Part shown: positions 34,088 through 43,557 of the stretch, piece after piece | Layout: each line of letters starts with the position of its first letter | Position numbering within the stretch: position 1 is the first letter of the stretch | Assembly (NCBI RefSeq): GCF_013343115.1 | Contig: NZ_CP054570.1 | Span: 1,116,001-1,180,000 of the forward strand | From: Streptococcus sanguinis | GTDB taxonomy: Bacteria > Bacillota > Bacilli > Lactobacillales > Streptococcaceae | DNA: 64,000 bases | Reading direction: 5' to 3' | Position numbers and translations under genes: made by a program | Notes under the pieces: model-generated | What the model saw: the letters and a program-made list of their open reading frames with translations, nothing else | What the model was told of the DNA's origin: nothing | The model's database searches: none

Positions 34088-35024
34088 AAGAATTGTTTTT
34101 CAAAAACTGTTCGATGAAGTCGCTATACGAATTCCATTGAGGCATGGGAATGCTTTCTTTCTCAGCACTTCTTTTGATTTCAAAATATTGATCAACCCAT
34201 TCGGCATAGCCTGAATGCATGTGATTTGTGACCATTTCGGAAACCAAAGGCTGACTCAACATGAACTTCATTACTGGAACCAAGAGAAATAGGGGCAGGG
34301 ATAGATATTTAGTAGGTTTATAACGATGTTTAGGAATGCCATATCGCTGACAGAGTTCTAAACCTTCTCGCCAAGCGCAAATCATCTTTCGAATTGCTTT
34401 TTTATCTTTCAAGAGTGCATCAAAACTCCCCGCTTCTGCAACTGCACCTGCCATTACCGCCTCCTGAAGGCAGTGAACCTTCATCCAAGAAGCCAAGTCG
34501 GGCATAGCATCAATGCCTATCCCACTAGCTGTGAAGATAGGAGACAACTTTGATGTGTAAGAATCATCATCAAGTAACGTAGCTTCTTTGAAAATGATAG
34601 CTTGGATCCGACCATCACTCTTTCGCCCTCCTCCAACAGAAGAAGGAAAAGCTAGCGACACCTGCTTTCTGTCCAAATAAGAAGGAATCTTGGAGTTGAT
34701 ATTCCAGTTATTCTGTAAAATAAGTAAATGAGCTTTTTCCTTTATAGCCGCCAAATGATCCAATGCCTGCTCTAGTTGCAAACTATTTACCGTTAAGAGA
34801 ATCAGGTCATAGTCTTGATCAATGATCGTCACCAACGGCGGCTGGAAATGATGTTCTTTATAGACCTGATCATCTTTTCTTAAATCTTTAATAGAAAGTG
34901 TGAAGCCTTGCTCTAAAGTCGACAGCTTATGCTCTCTAACTAAGACAGTAACTTGATGCTGATTAGACAGTAACCAAGCGTATGTCAAACCAATTGTGCC
35001 AGCACCATAAACCAAAATGTTCAT
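34086..35024 (-). CDS. Ketopantoate reductase family (PanE/ApbA-like)
   Basis: A 312-residue NADPH-dependent reductase-like protein. The N-terminal nucleotide fold is MNILVYGAGTIGLTYAWLLS; a conserved ILLTVNSLQLEQAL follows and a helical C-terminal domain completes it. True 2-dehydropantoate reductase has conserved lysine, asparagine and glutamate that I could not confirm, so the substrate is open. It lies 15 bp downstream of ciaH and is probably cotranscribed. Confidence 0.72.
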   Translation of the reverse strand: MNILVYGAGTIGLTYAWLLSNQHQVTVLVREHKLSTLEQGFTLSIKDLRKDDQVYKEHHFQPPLVTIIDQDYDLILLTVNSLQLEQALDHLAAIKEKAHLLILQNNWNINSKIPSYLDRKQVSLAFPSSVGGGRKSDGRIQAIIFKEATLLDDDSYTSKLSPIFTASGIGIDAMPDLASWMKVHCLQEAVMAGAVAEAGSFDALLKDKKAIRKMICAWREGLELCQRYGIPKHRYKPTKYLSLPLFLLVPVMKFMLSQPLVSEMVTNHMHSGYAEWVDQYFEIKRSAEKESIPMPQWNSYSDFIEQFLKNNS

Positions 35025-35039
35025 ATTAGGCCTCTCCCG

Positions 35040-36431
35040 CTATTTAACAGGGCGCTTTTTCGTTTCTTTCAATAGCAGTTTAACTTCAAAGACCGTACCT
35101 TTTGGTTTGTTGTCCTTGACATAAATAGAGCCTTTGAAAGCATCGACAATCTGCTTGGCCAGAGAAAGTCCCAGACCAAAGCCACCTTTCTGACGAGTCC
35201 GAGCCTTGTCCACCCGATAAAAGCGATCAAAAATCTTCTTCTTATCTTCATCACTGATACCAGGGCCATTGTCCGCTACTCGGAAAATAAGGTAGCGATC
35301 TGTCGAAGTAGCCATGACACTGATTACGCCATCATCATCTGTATACTTGATAGCATTATCAAATAGAATAGTCATCAGTTGTTTGAGAAAAATTTGATCG
35401 GTCACAATAGGGTGCTTGATCATATTTTCTGAATGAAAGGCTTTTTTATTCTCCCTTGCGATAATACAGTAATTAGCAAAGGTCGTATCAAAAAATTCTG
35501 GTTCAACTTCACCATATTGAGGCTTGATGCCATCATCGCGACGGGCCAGATTGAGCAGATTAGTCGTCAGCAAGCGCATATTGCGCACTTCATCCAAGCT
35601 AGAAGCGATATTTTCACTGCTCTGCATGATTGTTGCTTCAGGCTTACGAAAGAGCGTTTCTAAGCGGCTCTGCAAAACAGCCAAAGGTGTCCGCAGCTCA
35701 TGGCTGGCATTTTCCACGAAAGCCTTCTGCTTCTGGATACTTTCCAGCAGAGGCTTGACACTCATCCGAGCAAGGTAAATACTGGCAATCAGGGAAATTC
35801 CCCAAAAACTGACCATAACCATGGCAATCAACTGCTCATGCTTGCTGCTGGTCTGCTCCAGCTGGCTGATACTAGTCATGACCACAGCATACTTGATATC
35901 AGGATACTCATTTTTAGGATCAATATCAAAGAGATAAGCCCGATAGCTTTCTGTCTGGCCAAAGCTATTACCAATCACGATTTCCTTGATTTGATTCAGA
36001 TAGGACTTGTTAAATTCCAGCGAGTTAAAGTCCAGAAAACCATCGCTCTTGCTGGTGGAAATATTTTTATAATCATCATCCAAAAGCAGGGCAAAAGTAT
36101 TAGAGCTGACATTTGGCGTAGTTAGATTGTTAGGCTTAGGCTCTTCATCTGAATCACCATCTGGCTCTTTACTGCTTTTAGGACTTTTAGAATTGACCTT
36201 ATTGCTCGGATCAGACTGCTGACCTGTCGTCCGATAGGCCAAATCAGCTACTGAACTAGGATCATTACTCAGGTTTTTCAGATTTTCATCAACTGACGTA
36301 TAAAGGCTGGAGCGCATAACCTGAATAATAATCAAGGTCATGGCTGAGAAGATTAATGTAAACAACCCAAAATAGCGAATGAAATAAGAGAAATCATCCG
36401 CATAAAAGGTCTTCTTGATTTTATTCAGCAT
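35040..36431 (-). CDS. ciaH: Sensor histidine kinase CiaH
   Basis: Membrane kinase partner of CiaR, known in streptococci for competence, beta-lactam tolerance and stress control. Two membrane helices lie at about 18-38 and 202-222. The phospho-acceptor His244 is in [10 protein letters not shown], and the catalytic boxes are [15 protein letters not shown] and [10 protein letters not shown]. The 463 residues exceed the roughly 444 of pneumococcal CiaH. The excess fits a hydrophilic Ser/Lys/Pro/Asp-rich insert in the extracellular loop (about 75-105). It overlaps ciaR by 11 bp. Confidence 0.92.
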   Translation of the reverse strand: MLNKIKKTFYADDFSYFIRYFGLFTLIFSAMTLIIIQVMRSSLYTSVDENLKNLSNDPSSVADLAYRTTGQQSDPSNKVNSKSPKSSKEPDGDSDEEPKPNNLTTPNVSSNTFALLLDDDYKNISTSKSDGFLDFNSLEFNKSYLNQIKEIVIGNSFGQTESYRAYLFDIDPKNEYPDIKYAVVMTSISQLEQTSSKHEQLIAMVMVSFWGISLIASIYLARMSVKPLLESIQKQKAFVENASHELRTPLAVLQSRLETLFRKPEATIMQSSENIASSLDEVRNMRLLTTNLLNLARRDDGIKPQYGEVEPEFFDTTFANYCIIARENKKAFHSENMIKHPIVTDQIFLKQLMTILFDNAIKYTDDDGVISVMATSTDRYLIFRVADNGPGISDEDKKKIFDRFYRVDKARTRQKGGFGLGLSLAKQIVDAFKGSIYVKDNKPKGTVFEVKLLLKETKKRPVK

Positions 36432-37095
36432 CTTTTAAAATGTAGCCGACACTACGAAGAGTATGTAGGTTTTTCGCAAATGCCGTTCCTTTCAGTTTTT
36501 TACGAATCTTTGAAACGTACACTTCGACAACGGAAACAGTGGTATCACTGTCAAAGCCCCACAGACGGTCAAAAATTTGAGTCTTAGGCAAGATTACATT
36601 TTGATTTTGCAGGAAATAAACCAAGAGGTCGAACTCTTTACCAAGCAACTCCACGTCTTTACCGTCTTTCAATGTTGAATTTGTGGATAGATTGACCGTC
36701 ACATCGCCATAAGAAAGAGTATTCTCGTTGAACTTGCCAGCGCGTTTCAAGAGCGCCTGGATCCGCATTTTCAGTTCTTCCAAATAGAAAGGTTTTGTCA
36801 GATAGTCATCAGCCCCAAGCTCAAAGCCATGTCCTTTGTCATCCAAGCTTTCCTTAGCTGTCATGATGAGAACAGGTGTTGTAACTCCTTTTGCTCGGAG
36901 ATCTTTCAGCACTTGGAAACCGTCCTTTTCAGGCAGCATGAGATCCAGCAAGATGAGGTCATAAACACCGCTTTCTGCTTCATATAGACCTTCTTCACCA
37001 TCAAAAACCTGCATTACATCCGCAAAATCATCTAAAAAATCAAAAACTGAGTTTGACAGTCCAAGGTCATCTTCTACCAATAGAATTTTAATCAT
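36421..37095 (-). CDS. ciaR: Response regulator CiaR
   Basis: An OmpR-type regulator. Acidic residues EDD sit at 8-10, the phosphorylated Asp51 is in LLDLMLPE, Lys in LTKPF follows, and a winged-helix DNA-binding domain forms the C-terminal half ([13 protein letters not shown] ... VSKIRKKL). It binds TTTAAG direct repeats in pneumococcus. The ATG at 37095 has GGAGG upstream. It lies 105 bp after the low-complexity gene, with a TGATATAAT extended -10 in between giving a second promoter. Confidence 0.94.
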   Translation of the reverse strand: MIKILLVEDDLGLSNSVFDFLDDFADVMQVFDGEEGLYEAESGVYDLILLDLMLPEKDGFQVLKDLRAKGVTTPVLIMTAKESLDDKGHGFELGADDYLTKPFYLEELKMRIQALLKRAGKFNENTLSYGDVTVNLSTNSTLKDGKDVELLGKEFDLLVYFLQNQNVILPKTQIFDRLWGFDSDTTVSVVEVYVSKIRKKLKGTAFAKNLHTLRSVGYILKDAE

Positions 37096-37199
37096 CTTTC
37101 TTTCCTCCAATAAAACTTACCAAGATCACGTCTTTTGGTTTTTGTTTTATTTGCTATTCTTATTATATCATGACTTGGGTCAAAATCAGTAAGTTTTTT

Positions 37200-37679
37200 C
37201 TACGACTGCGACGTTTTATTTTCTTTTGTAGACTTATTATTCTTGTCCGATTGTTCATTTGTGTTCGTTGAAGACTTTTTCTTGTTTTTCTTCCCGTTGT
37301 CATTTTGCTGAGCAGAAGAATTCTTGCTCTTGTCATTACCCGACTGCTGGCCGTCTTGAGGCGGCATTCCTTGGTCTTGACCGCTTTGTCCTGAACCACC
37401 ATCCTGCGGTGGCATTCCATTATCTGGTCCACCATTTTGACCATTCTGACCTGGCTGCGGTGGCATGCCATTTCCTGCATTCTGACCATTCTGTCCCTGC
37501 TCCGGTGCTCCTGGTATAGTAGCTGTCTGTTGAATAGCTGATTGCTGATTGTTTGTATCGTGAATAGCTGTCGCAAGACCATAGCCACCTAGAAGTCCGA
37601 CTGCTAGAGCACCACCCGTCGCAACCGTCAGCCACCATTTAGTACTTTTTTCTACAACAATCATTTTTTCCATATCCAT
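37200..37679 (-). CDS. Low-complexity Gln/Gly/Asn/Pro-rich single-pass surface protein
   Basis: A 159-residue protein, basic at the N-terminus, with one membrane helix (about 16-38, LTVATGGALAVGLLGGYGLA). The exported tail (about 45-159) is almost wholly low complexity. It has repeats of GMPPQ-(P/D)-G flanked by GQNGQ, then a Ser/Asn/Lys-rich end. There is no LPxTG sorting signal. I do not recognise a family. It sits between pepN and ciaR behind an apparent triple CiaR site, so it is probably part of the Cia regulon and may be cotranscribed with ciaRH. The repeats could vary in number between strains. Confidence 0.75.
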   Translation of the reverse strand: MDMEKMIVVEKSTKWWLTVATGGALAVGLLGGYGLATAIHDTNNQQSAIQQTATIPGAPEQGQNGQNAGNGMPPQPGQNGQNGGPDNGMPPQDGGSGQSGQDQGMPPQDGQQSGNDKSKNSSAQQNDNGKKNKKKSSTNTNEQSDKNNKSTKENKTSQS

Positions 37680-37787
37680 TTAATACGATTCCTTCTTTCT
37701 TTTGTAAATTTTTCTGACTCATTCTTTCAAGCAAGAAGCTAATGCAGCTTACAAGTCATCCCATGCACATCCTTTCACTAGAATAGC

Positions 37788-37834
37788 ATTATCATATAGT
37801 TTTTTACTTAAACAGGACTGAATTTTTTCTTAAA
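37788..37834 (-). promoter_or_regulatory. Promoter with three CiaR half-sites
   Basis: On the minus strand TTTAAG (37829-37834), N5, ATTCAG (37818-37823), N5, TTTAAG (37807-37812) are followed after 10 bp by a -10 box TATGAT (37791-37796) or GATAAT. The known CiaR site is TTTAAG-N5-TTTAAG at the -35 region. Here two perfect half-sites and a 4/6 middle one keep the 11-bp phasing. This predicts CiaR activation of the low-complexity gene and autoregulation. Confidence 0.7.
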
Positions 37835-37925
37835 AAAGGCTGAAAGATAGGAAAAATGGATATAAAGTTCTTTATTGTCATTCATAAAAAGCAATAAATT
37901 GAACTTTCATTTTCGAAATTTTATA

Positions 37926-37961
37926 AAACAAAAAGCCTGAGATAGGATAATATCTCAGACT
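37926..37961 (-). terminator. Terminator after pepN
   Basis: AGTCTGAGAT and ATCTCAGGCT (minus strand) pair over 10 bp with one G-U and are followed by TTTTTGTTTT. Confidence 0.75.
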
Positions 37962-37985
37962 TTCTTCTCAATTTAATTAAAACTA

Positions 37986-40526
37986 TCAGATAGCAGCTCG
38001 AATTGCTTTTTCCACTGCTTCTTTCTCACGCTTCACCAATTCAACACGCGCAGCGATTTCCTTGATTCCCATGCTGATGTTTCGGCTAATCGCCATATCG
38101 TCCAACTGCGGCTCAAAGAAGGCTTTGTACTCTGCCAATCTCTTCTCTGTCTTGAAGACCACTGCTGGGCTAATGACAAAGCTATCAAAGCTCATGTCGC
38201 CACCTAGTGCTGCCTTGATCCAGTCCCAATTTTCACGCGCCCAAGTCCACACTGCTTCTTGAGTAAAATCTCGGCTGAGGAAACGGGCATACCAAGCTGA
38301 CAAATCCTGCGGTTTAACAGTAAATTTATCCTTCCAAGTCGCTAACAGTTCATCCAAGGTTTCCTTGTTCTTCGTATAAGAAAGGGCTGTAGAAAGTGCA
38401 TTTTTGAAGCTTCCGTCATTTGAAGCGACATATAAGTCCAGATAAAGCTTAGTCAGCTCCTTGCTTTCATGATGCTTGATTTGGTTGACCAATACCTGCA
38501 GACGAATAGCGGCAGGGAGTTTTTCCAAATTATCACGATAGCGGTCAAAAATCTGGCTAGCTTGAGCTTTAGCTGTCTCGTCGTCGGCCTTAATCATATT
38601 ACCCACAATCAGTTGACGAACCATCTCATCCTCATCGCTTTCGCCTTCCTGTTTTTCAAAACCAAGACGGTCGAAATTGCTTTGACTAAGTACTTTCAGC
38701 AAGGCTTTGTAATCTTCTTCTGTCTGACTGCCTTCATCCACAAAGCGATTCAATCCTTCCAGCACTTGGGAAACAGCTGAAACCACCATATAAGAAGTTT
38801 CGTTTGCCAGCTTGCTGATAACTGGCAGCAGGTCCGCATAGGAAATCATACCTGACTCTGCCAGAAGTCGGCGCTCCTGCACGATTTGCAGTTTACTAAT
38901 ATTGTCCAAAGAGCTGAGATTATTCAGAAGAGCATCCAGCAACTCACCCTGATAATCTGAAATATAGTGGGCTGTATTCTCTGTATTGAGGCGCAGGGCT
39001 CCTTCATTTTGCGCTGCCAGGGCTGCATAATTAGGAATTTCCAGTCTTTCTGTCGTCAGAGTATCAGGAAGTCCTTGCCAGTTGCTATTGAGCGGTACTG
39101 GCCAGAGACGGCCCTTGTCTTCGTGCTCTCCAATGAAGAACTGCTTCTGGGTCAAAATCAAGCAGTCATTTTCAACCTTAGCAGTGACAACTGGATAACC
39201 CGGTTGTTCCAACCAAGCATCCATAAAGGCAGCTACATCACGGCCAGAAGCTTGAGAAAGAGCATCCCAAAGGTCACGACCGATGGTATGTCCATACTGA
39301 TGCTTCTCAAAGTAGGCGCCTAGCCCCTTACGGAAGGCATCGTCTCCCAGCCAACGACGCAGCATGTGCATAAGACGGCTACCCTTGGCATAGACAATCG
39401 CTCCATCAAAAAGAGTATTGATTTCATCAGGATGCTTGACCTCTACATGGACCGACTGAACGCCATCAGTCGCGTCACGCTTGAGGGCATAAGGGGCTCC
39501 ACTGGTCTGGAAATCTTCAAAAATCTTCCAGCTAGGCTCAATTGCATCAACTGAAACATACTCCATCATATTGGCAAAGCTTTCATTGAGCCAGAGGTCA
39601 TCCCACCACTTCATGGTCACTAGATTTCCGAACCATTGGTGGGCTAGTTCGTGCGCAACAACCAAGGCAACTGTCTGGCGGCTTAGGGCTGTTGAATTTT
39701 CATCTACCAGCAGATAAATTTCCCGATAGGTTACCAAGCCCCAGTTTTCCATAGCCCCAGCAGAAAAGTCAGGCAGGGCCACATGGAGGGACTGAGGAAT
39801 AGGGTACTTGACTCCGTAGTATTCCTCGTAAAATTCAATACAGCGAACCGCAATGTCCAAAGCAAACTCAAGATTGCTCTCTGGGTGGGCCTTGGTCGCA
39901 TAAACTCCTACCAAAGTTCCATTCTTGGTTTTAGCAGTAATTCCTTGCATATCACCTGCAGCAAAAGCCAAGAGATAGGAAGACATACGTGGAGTCGTTT
40001 CAAACTTCCAAACGCCAGTCGCTTTGCGGTTTTCAACATCAATTTCTGGCATATTAGACAGAGCCAACTCACCCTCTGCTTGGTCAAATTTCAAAGCCAA
40101 ATCAAAAGTTGCCTTAGCCTCTGGCTCATCCACACTCGGAAAGGCTTCGCGGGCAAAATGGCTCTCAAACTGCGTAGAAATAATCTCTTTTTTCACACCA
40201 TCTACCGTGTAGTAAGATGGGTAAATCCCCGTCATATTGTCCGTAATCTTACCAGTATAAGTTATTGTCACCACTACAGACCCAGCTGCTTCCAGCTCGA
40301 TATAAAGAGCTTCATTGTCCTTATCAAGTGTGAAAGGGCGAGCTTGGCCAGCAACCTCTACAGCTTCAACTGTCAAATCTTTTTGATGTAGGGAAATCTT
40401 ACTCGTCTTAGCTTCCCCAGTAATGGTCACCTTGCCTGAAAAAGTCTTGTCAGCACGATTCAGATCCAAAAAGAGATCATAGTGCTCAGGAACAAATGTT
40501 TCAATAAAATGTTTAACTGCTTGCAT
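37986..40526 (-). CDS. pepN: Aminopeptidase N (M1 lysyl aminopeptidase)
   Basis: A zinc metallopeptidase that removes N-terminal residues from peptides in the cytoplasm. The 846-residue protein has GAMENWG (257-263) and HELAH at 292-296, with the third ligand Glu315 in LNESFA; a C-terminal ERAP-like helical domain follows. Length is normal for lactic acid bacteria. It has a GAGGAG ribosome site. Its neighbour relationship with ciaRH is conserved in pneumococcus. Confidence 0.95.
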   Translation of the reverse strand: MQAVKHFIETFVPEHYDLFLDLNRADKTFSGKVTITGEAKTSKISLHQKDLTVEAVEVAGQARPFTLDKDNEALYIELEAAGSVVVTITYTGKITDNMTGIYPSYYTVDGVKKEIISTQFESHFAREAFPSVDEPEAKATFDLALKFDQAEGELALSNMPEIDVENRKATGVWKFETTPRMSSYLLAFAAGDMQGITAKTKNGTLVGVYATKAHPESNLEFALDIAVRCIEFYEEYYGVKYPIPQSLHVALPDFSAGAMENWGLVTYREIYLLVDENSTALSRQTVALVVAHELAHQWFGNLVTMKWWDDLWLNESFANMMEYVSVDAIEPSWKIFEDFQTSGAPYALKRDATDGVQSVHVEVKHPDEINTLFDGAIVYAKGSRLMHMLRRWLGDDAFRKGLGAYFEKHQYGHTIGRDLWDALSQASGRDVAAFMDAWLEQPGYPVVTAKVENDCLILTQKQFFIGEHEDKGRLWPVPLNSNWQGLPDTLTTERLEIPNYAALAAQNEGALRLNTENTAHYISDYQGELLDALLNNLSSLDNISKLQIVQERRLLAESGMISYADLLPVISKLANETSYMVVSAVSQVLEGLNRFVDEGSQTEEDYKALLKVLSQSNFDRLGFEKQEGESDEDEMVRQLIVGNMIKADDETAKAQASQIFDRYRDNLEKLPAAIRLQVLVNQIKHHESKELTKLYLDLYVASNDGSFKNALSTALSYTKNKETLDELLATWKDKFTVKPQDLSAWYARFLSRDFTQEAVWTWARENWDWIKAALGGDMSFDSFVISPAVVFKTEKRLAEYKAFFEPQLDDMAISRNISMGIKEIAARVELVKREKEAVEKAIRAAI

Positions 40527-40694
40527 CAGCTTCTCCTCATCTAACGAACATCATGGCAAGATTACTCCGCCATACTTGTCCGCTTATAATCTGTTATTAT
40601 TGTATCATATTTAGAAGATTTCGTTGCAGAATAAATGTAAACAAAAAGACAGGGGAATAACCTATCTATGTAGTTTATGAAAATGGAAGAAAGG

Positions 40695-41021
40695 TCAAGA
40701 GTTCTTCTTTTCTTTCTCAAGTTCCTCTAATTTTTTATTATAGATTCGATTTTCTTCGTGATAAGTTTTGTTTAGCCGTTCTTCATAACGCTGAATTTTT
40801 CTCTCAAAAATTTCTCTATTTTCTTCTATTTGTCTTAATTCATATGAGGGCACGGTATCAGGACTATTACGACAAAAAGATACTATCCATTCGCTCAATC
40901 GCTCTGAAACATTTTTAGCCTCTCGTCTCATATCTTGGTAATCCCATTCATACTCACTAACTTTCTTTCGAAAAGCTATGTGATCGTCATCAAGACGATC
41001 AATCTTTTTCTGAATATCCAT
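40695..41021 (-). CDS. Small helical DUF3958-like partner (Lap2/TlaA2 type), cassette 2
   Basis: A 108-residue charged helical protein parallel to the one in cassette 1: a long N-terminal helix, a break (CRNSPDTVPSYE, about 50-61) and a C-terminal helix with YHEENRIYNKKLEEL. It is likely a targeting partner for the cassette 2 effector. It is last in the cassette, 8 bp after the other small gene. Confidence 0.62.
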   Translation of the reverse strand: MDIQKKIDRLDDDHIAFRKKVSEYEWDYQDMRREAKNVSERLSEWIVSFCRNSPDTVPSYELRQIEENREIFERKIQRYEERLNKTYHEENRIYNKKLEELEKEKKNS

Positions 41022-41029
41022 AAAGCCTC

Positions 41030-41326
41030 CTATAAGATAGGGCTGGTCAAACTAGGCTTAGGAACAGCGCCTAGTACCTCCTTGATTGAATCTGCTGCTC
41101 CACCTGTGAAAGCTCCAGATAAGTCAGCAGGTACTTGAGTAGAGGCAAAAGTTTTCATAGTATCTGCTTGACTATCTAGCCAACTCTGCAAAGCTTGACT
41201 TTCTTCAAGAAGGACAGCTATTTTAGCTGAAATTAAACCACGAATAGCTATGCGTTCCTGAATCTTTAAATATTCTTTTTTTATACGTTCGGCTTCAGCT
41301 CGATCTTCTGTATTTGGTTCAATCAT
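41030..41326 (-). CDS. Small WXG100-like partner (Lap1/TlaA1 type), cassette 2
   Basis: A 98-residue helical protein. The tail has GAFTGGAADS and ends PSLTSPIL, nearly the same ending as the cassette 1 partner (PSLDSPIKG). I use the ATG at 41326, with AGGAGG seven bases upstream; an in-frame upstream start at 41374 would overlap the toxin gene and add basic residues. It lies right after the effector gene. Function is inferred from cassette layout. Confidence 0.62.
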   Translation of the reverse strand: MIEPNTEDRAEAERIKKEYLKIQERIAIRGLISAKIAVLLEESQALQSWLDSQADTMKTFASTQVPADLSGAFTGGAADSIKEVLGAVPKPSLTSPIL

Positions 41327-41336
41327 GCTCTTCCTC

Positions 41337-42680
41337 CTAGCTTTTCTCGAAAATCTGGGCGCCTTTTTGATCAATCGCTACGATATTATCAGCGGCCTTG
41401 TTTAAATTACCAGCGATTTCCGTCATTTTAGTCGTATATGCACTTGCTGAGGCGAGAGTAGAGGCTTCTGTTCCGCCATTCCAAGCTTTGGATAAGGTCA
41501 GTTCAGACAAGAGATCTTCTACTTCTCCAGATGAAAGTTTGTGAGCTAATGTAAAAGATGCGTTTCTTAGTTCTGAGATGTGCGCCTCAACTTTTGATTT
41601 TGCACTTGCTAACTTATCTTTAATCTCTTGCTCAAACTGCTCAGCTTGAAGCTGAGCAGTTTGAGCACTTGTACGAACGAGTTCCTCTCTTAAACTAATT
41701 GTTTTGTCGCCAGAACTGGTTCTTAATGAGGCATGCAATTCATCAATGTATTCTCTATTTATAGCGATTAAATCCTGCTTAGAAGGCTCAGGAGCGAAGT
41801 CTCCATATTCCTTTAAATACTCAAGGACATAATGATCAGGATTTTTTTTTGCATAGTCTAATCCATAATTTGCGGTTGCGGCATTTATTTCGTACATTTT
41901 TGCTTTAAGTTTTGCAATCTTTTTGACTTGCTTTTCGGTCATGCCAGAGCAGAAAAGACCATTTTTTTCATACCATTCAAAATCTGGCCTATTACCTTTA
42001 ATCTTTGGTAACCCAGCATTATGATGTTTTCCCTCTACAGTAAATACTTTTCCATACGGAATGATCCCTCCATGACCATCCCAACTTGTTAAATCTTTCC
42101 CTTGATCACTGTATGAATGTAAGTGTTTATTAATATATGCTAATTCTTCATCACTAATACCTCTATAGTCGGCTGTATTTTTTGTCAACGAATTCCACGC
42201 ACCCCAGTCCATGAAATTTGTAATCTTTTGGACTTTCATTTCCGCAGCTACTTTAGCAACTGCTGGTCCCGCTTGACTAAATCCCGACATATTACTGATA
42301 TCAACTTCTTGTCCTTTGCCAGCCATTTTTTTAGCACTAGCTAATGATTGATTATAAAATTCTCGAACGTCCTTTGTCTGTTCTGTTAATTGATTTCTTG
42401 CCAGTACCGCATTAAATCCAGATTCTATAACATGGTTATTATTTTCGTTATTAGGTGATTGAGTACCAGCAACAACAATAGTAGTTTGACTGAAATCTGG
42501 ATTCCCTTCCTTATCAAGAGGCGCAACAGCAATAGCTTGGGTGGTTTCATTGATTTCGTTGATTAACCTATACTTATAATTAGTTCTGGGGATTGTATAG
42601 TCTTTTCCAGCATCGCTTTCTTTTATTATATCAAGCACATTGACTTGTAGCTCTTGTATTTTTTCATCTGTCAACGCCAT
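41337..42680 (-). CDS. Reverse-architecture hydrolase-type type VII effector (TslA-like), cassette 2
   Basis: A 447-residue protein. Residues about 30-225 form an alpha/beta-hydrolase domain: strand TTIVVAGTQS, then the elbow SGFSQAGPA with Ser135 (Gly-X-Ser-X-Ala variant). Candidate triad partners are Asp192 or Asp196 and His219 or His220, which I cannot settle. Residues about 250-447 are helical and end like the cassette 1 toxin (LLSELTLSKAWNGGTEASTLASA, then AIDQKGAQIF). The order hydrolase then LXG-like domain is the reverse of normal LXG toxins. It overlaps the immunity-like gene upstream by 10 bp; GGAG precedes the ATG. Confidence 0.68.
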   Translation of the reverse strand: MALTDEKIQELQVNVLDIIKESDAGKDYTIPRTNYKYRLINEINETTQAIAVAPLDKEGNPDFSQTTIVVAGTQSPNNENNNHVIESGFNAVLARNQLTEQTKDVREFYNQSLASAKKMAGKGQEVDISNMSGFSQAGPAVAKVAAEMKVQKITNFMDWGAWNSLTKNTADYRGISDEELAYINKHLHSYSDQGKDLTSWDGHGGIIPYGKVFTVEGKHHNAGLPKIKGNRPDFEWYEKNGLFCSGMTEKQVKKIAKLKAKMYEINAATANYGLDYAKKNPDHYVLEYLKEYGDFAPEPSKQDLIAINREYIDELHASLRTSSGDKTISLREELVRTSAQTAQLQAEQFEQEIKDKLASAKSKVEAHISELRNASFTLAHKLSSGEVEDLLSELTLSKAWNGGTEASTLASASAYTTKMTEIAGNLNKAADNIVAIDQKGAQIFEKS

Positions 42681-43300
42681 TCCAAATGGTCTCCTTTCCT
42701 AATTTCTGTATTATAGAGAATTTCCGCTTTTTGACTACCTTTTTCACTTTTTACCACATCTTTTAGGTGACCAGCATTGACAAGCGCTTCAATATTTTCA
42801 TCAATTTCTTTAACAGAATTAAGTTTTGCATTTTCAGGTAAACATTTACTATCAGATATATCAATAAATTCACTACCAACTCTTATTTCAATGATTTCTT
42901 CATCCCAGCCATTAAAATCGAGTCTAATACTACTAAAATCATCATAATGAGCAAATGTTTGATTTCCAATTTTTTTACCTAAATACGCCTTATCTCCATA
43001 TTCATCATAAACTATAGGAACAATATTGGCATGAAACATATATCGTCCGTCACCTCCTCGAACTAGTATAGGTGAAAATTCTATTTTAGTGACTCCGGAA
43101 TAGTGCTCTTTAATGTAAGTTGCCAGTTGTTCTTCCAACAAACGAAATCCTCGTTTGTAAAGTTTCACTCCTTTGTCGTCTAAAACATCACTAACATTAT
43201 ATGGAGAGTTTTTGTGTTCAATCCATTTTGTCATACAATATACTCCTCCTGAAATTAAAACTATAAGAACTGCAATGAGCGCAAATTTTTTTTTCTTCAT
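42671..43300 (-). CDS. Membrane-anchored immunity-like protein of cassette 2
   Basis: A 209-residue protein with an N-terminal membrane helix (about 5-22) and an exported domain: YKRGFRLLEEQLATYIKEHYSGVTKIEFSP, then a beta-rich part. A cysteine follows the helix (GGVYC), but the context is a poor lipobox. It overlaps the toxin start, the place expected for an immunity gene. It is homologous to the 43558-44151 protein and unrelated in sequence to the cassette 1 immunity proteins except for the anchor-plus-helix plan. Confidence 0.58.
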   Translation of the reverse strand: MKKKKFALIAVLIVLISGGVYCMTKWIEHKNSPYNVSDVLDDKGVKLYKRGFRLLEEQLATYIKEHYSGVTKIEFSPILVRGGDGRYMFHANIVPIVYDEYGDKAYLGKKIGNQTFAHYDDFSSIRLDFNGWDEEIIEIRVGSEFIDISDSKCLPENAKLNSVKEIDENIEALVNAGHLKDVVKSEKGSQKAEILYNTEIRKGDHLEWR

Positions 43301-43520
43301 TGTTTACCTACCTCACACCTTTATGAAAACGCTTTTATTTTTTAATTATAGTATATCATAATATTTCTAGTCATACCATTATTTCTGGTCTCATTCATTT
43401 TTTATAAAAGCGCTCTCAATTATCTGTTTATAATATCTGGAGTCTTTTACATAAAAAAGTTTTATTTCAAATCCTATAAATAACTTCGCTTTCATTCTTT
43501 ACGTCTTTCTTAAGATCTAA

Positions 43521-43556
43521 CTACATTCTTCGAACCTCTTGATCGGGCAAAGCCAC
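43521..43556 (-). pseudogene. Probable toxin 5' stub in cassette 2
   Basis: A GTG-started frame reading MALPDQEVRRM and a stop resembles the start of the cassette 2 toxin (MALTDEKIQEL). It sits immediately after the upstream immunity-like gene, with GAGGAAG as a ribosome site. Only 11 codons are comparable, so the call rests mainly on position and on the clearer stub in cassette 1. The other bases of 43301-43557 are AT-rich with a possible -10 TATAAT (43345-43350) for the next gene and no other feature. Confidence 0.5.
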
Positions 43557-43557
43557 A

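Noticed and set aside
37163..37588. A 141-codon alternative frame over the low-complexity gene
   Set aside because: It is Met/Arg/Gln-rich and arises from the same GC-rich repeats read in another frame; the frame chosen has a membrane helix, a start context and the CiaR promoter.
42671..43300. Lipobox in the immunity-like protein (GGVYC)
   Set aside because: The residues before the cysteine do not fit [LVI][ASTVI][GAS]C, so a plain membrane anchor is more likely.
43322..43337. cre-like ATGAAAACGCTTTTAT near the cassette 2 immunity gene
   Set aside because: The second half lacks the required C; not a full cre match.
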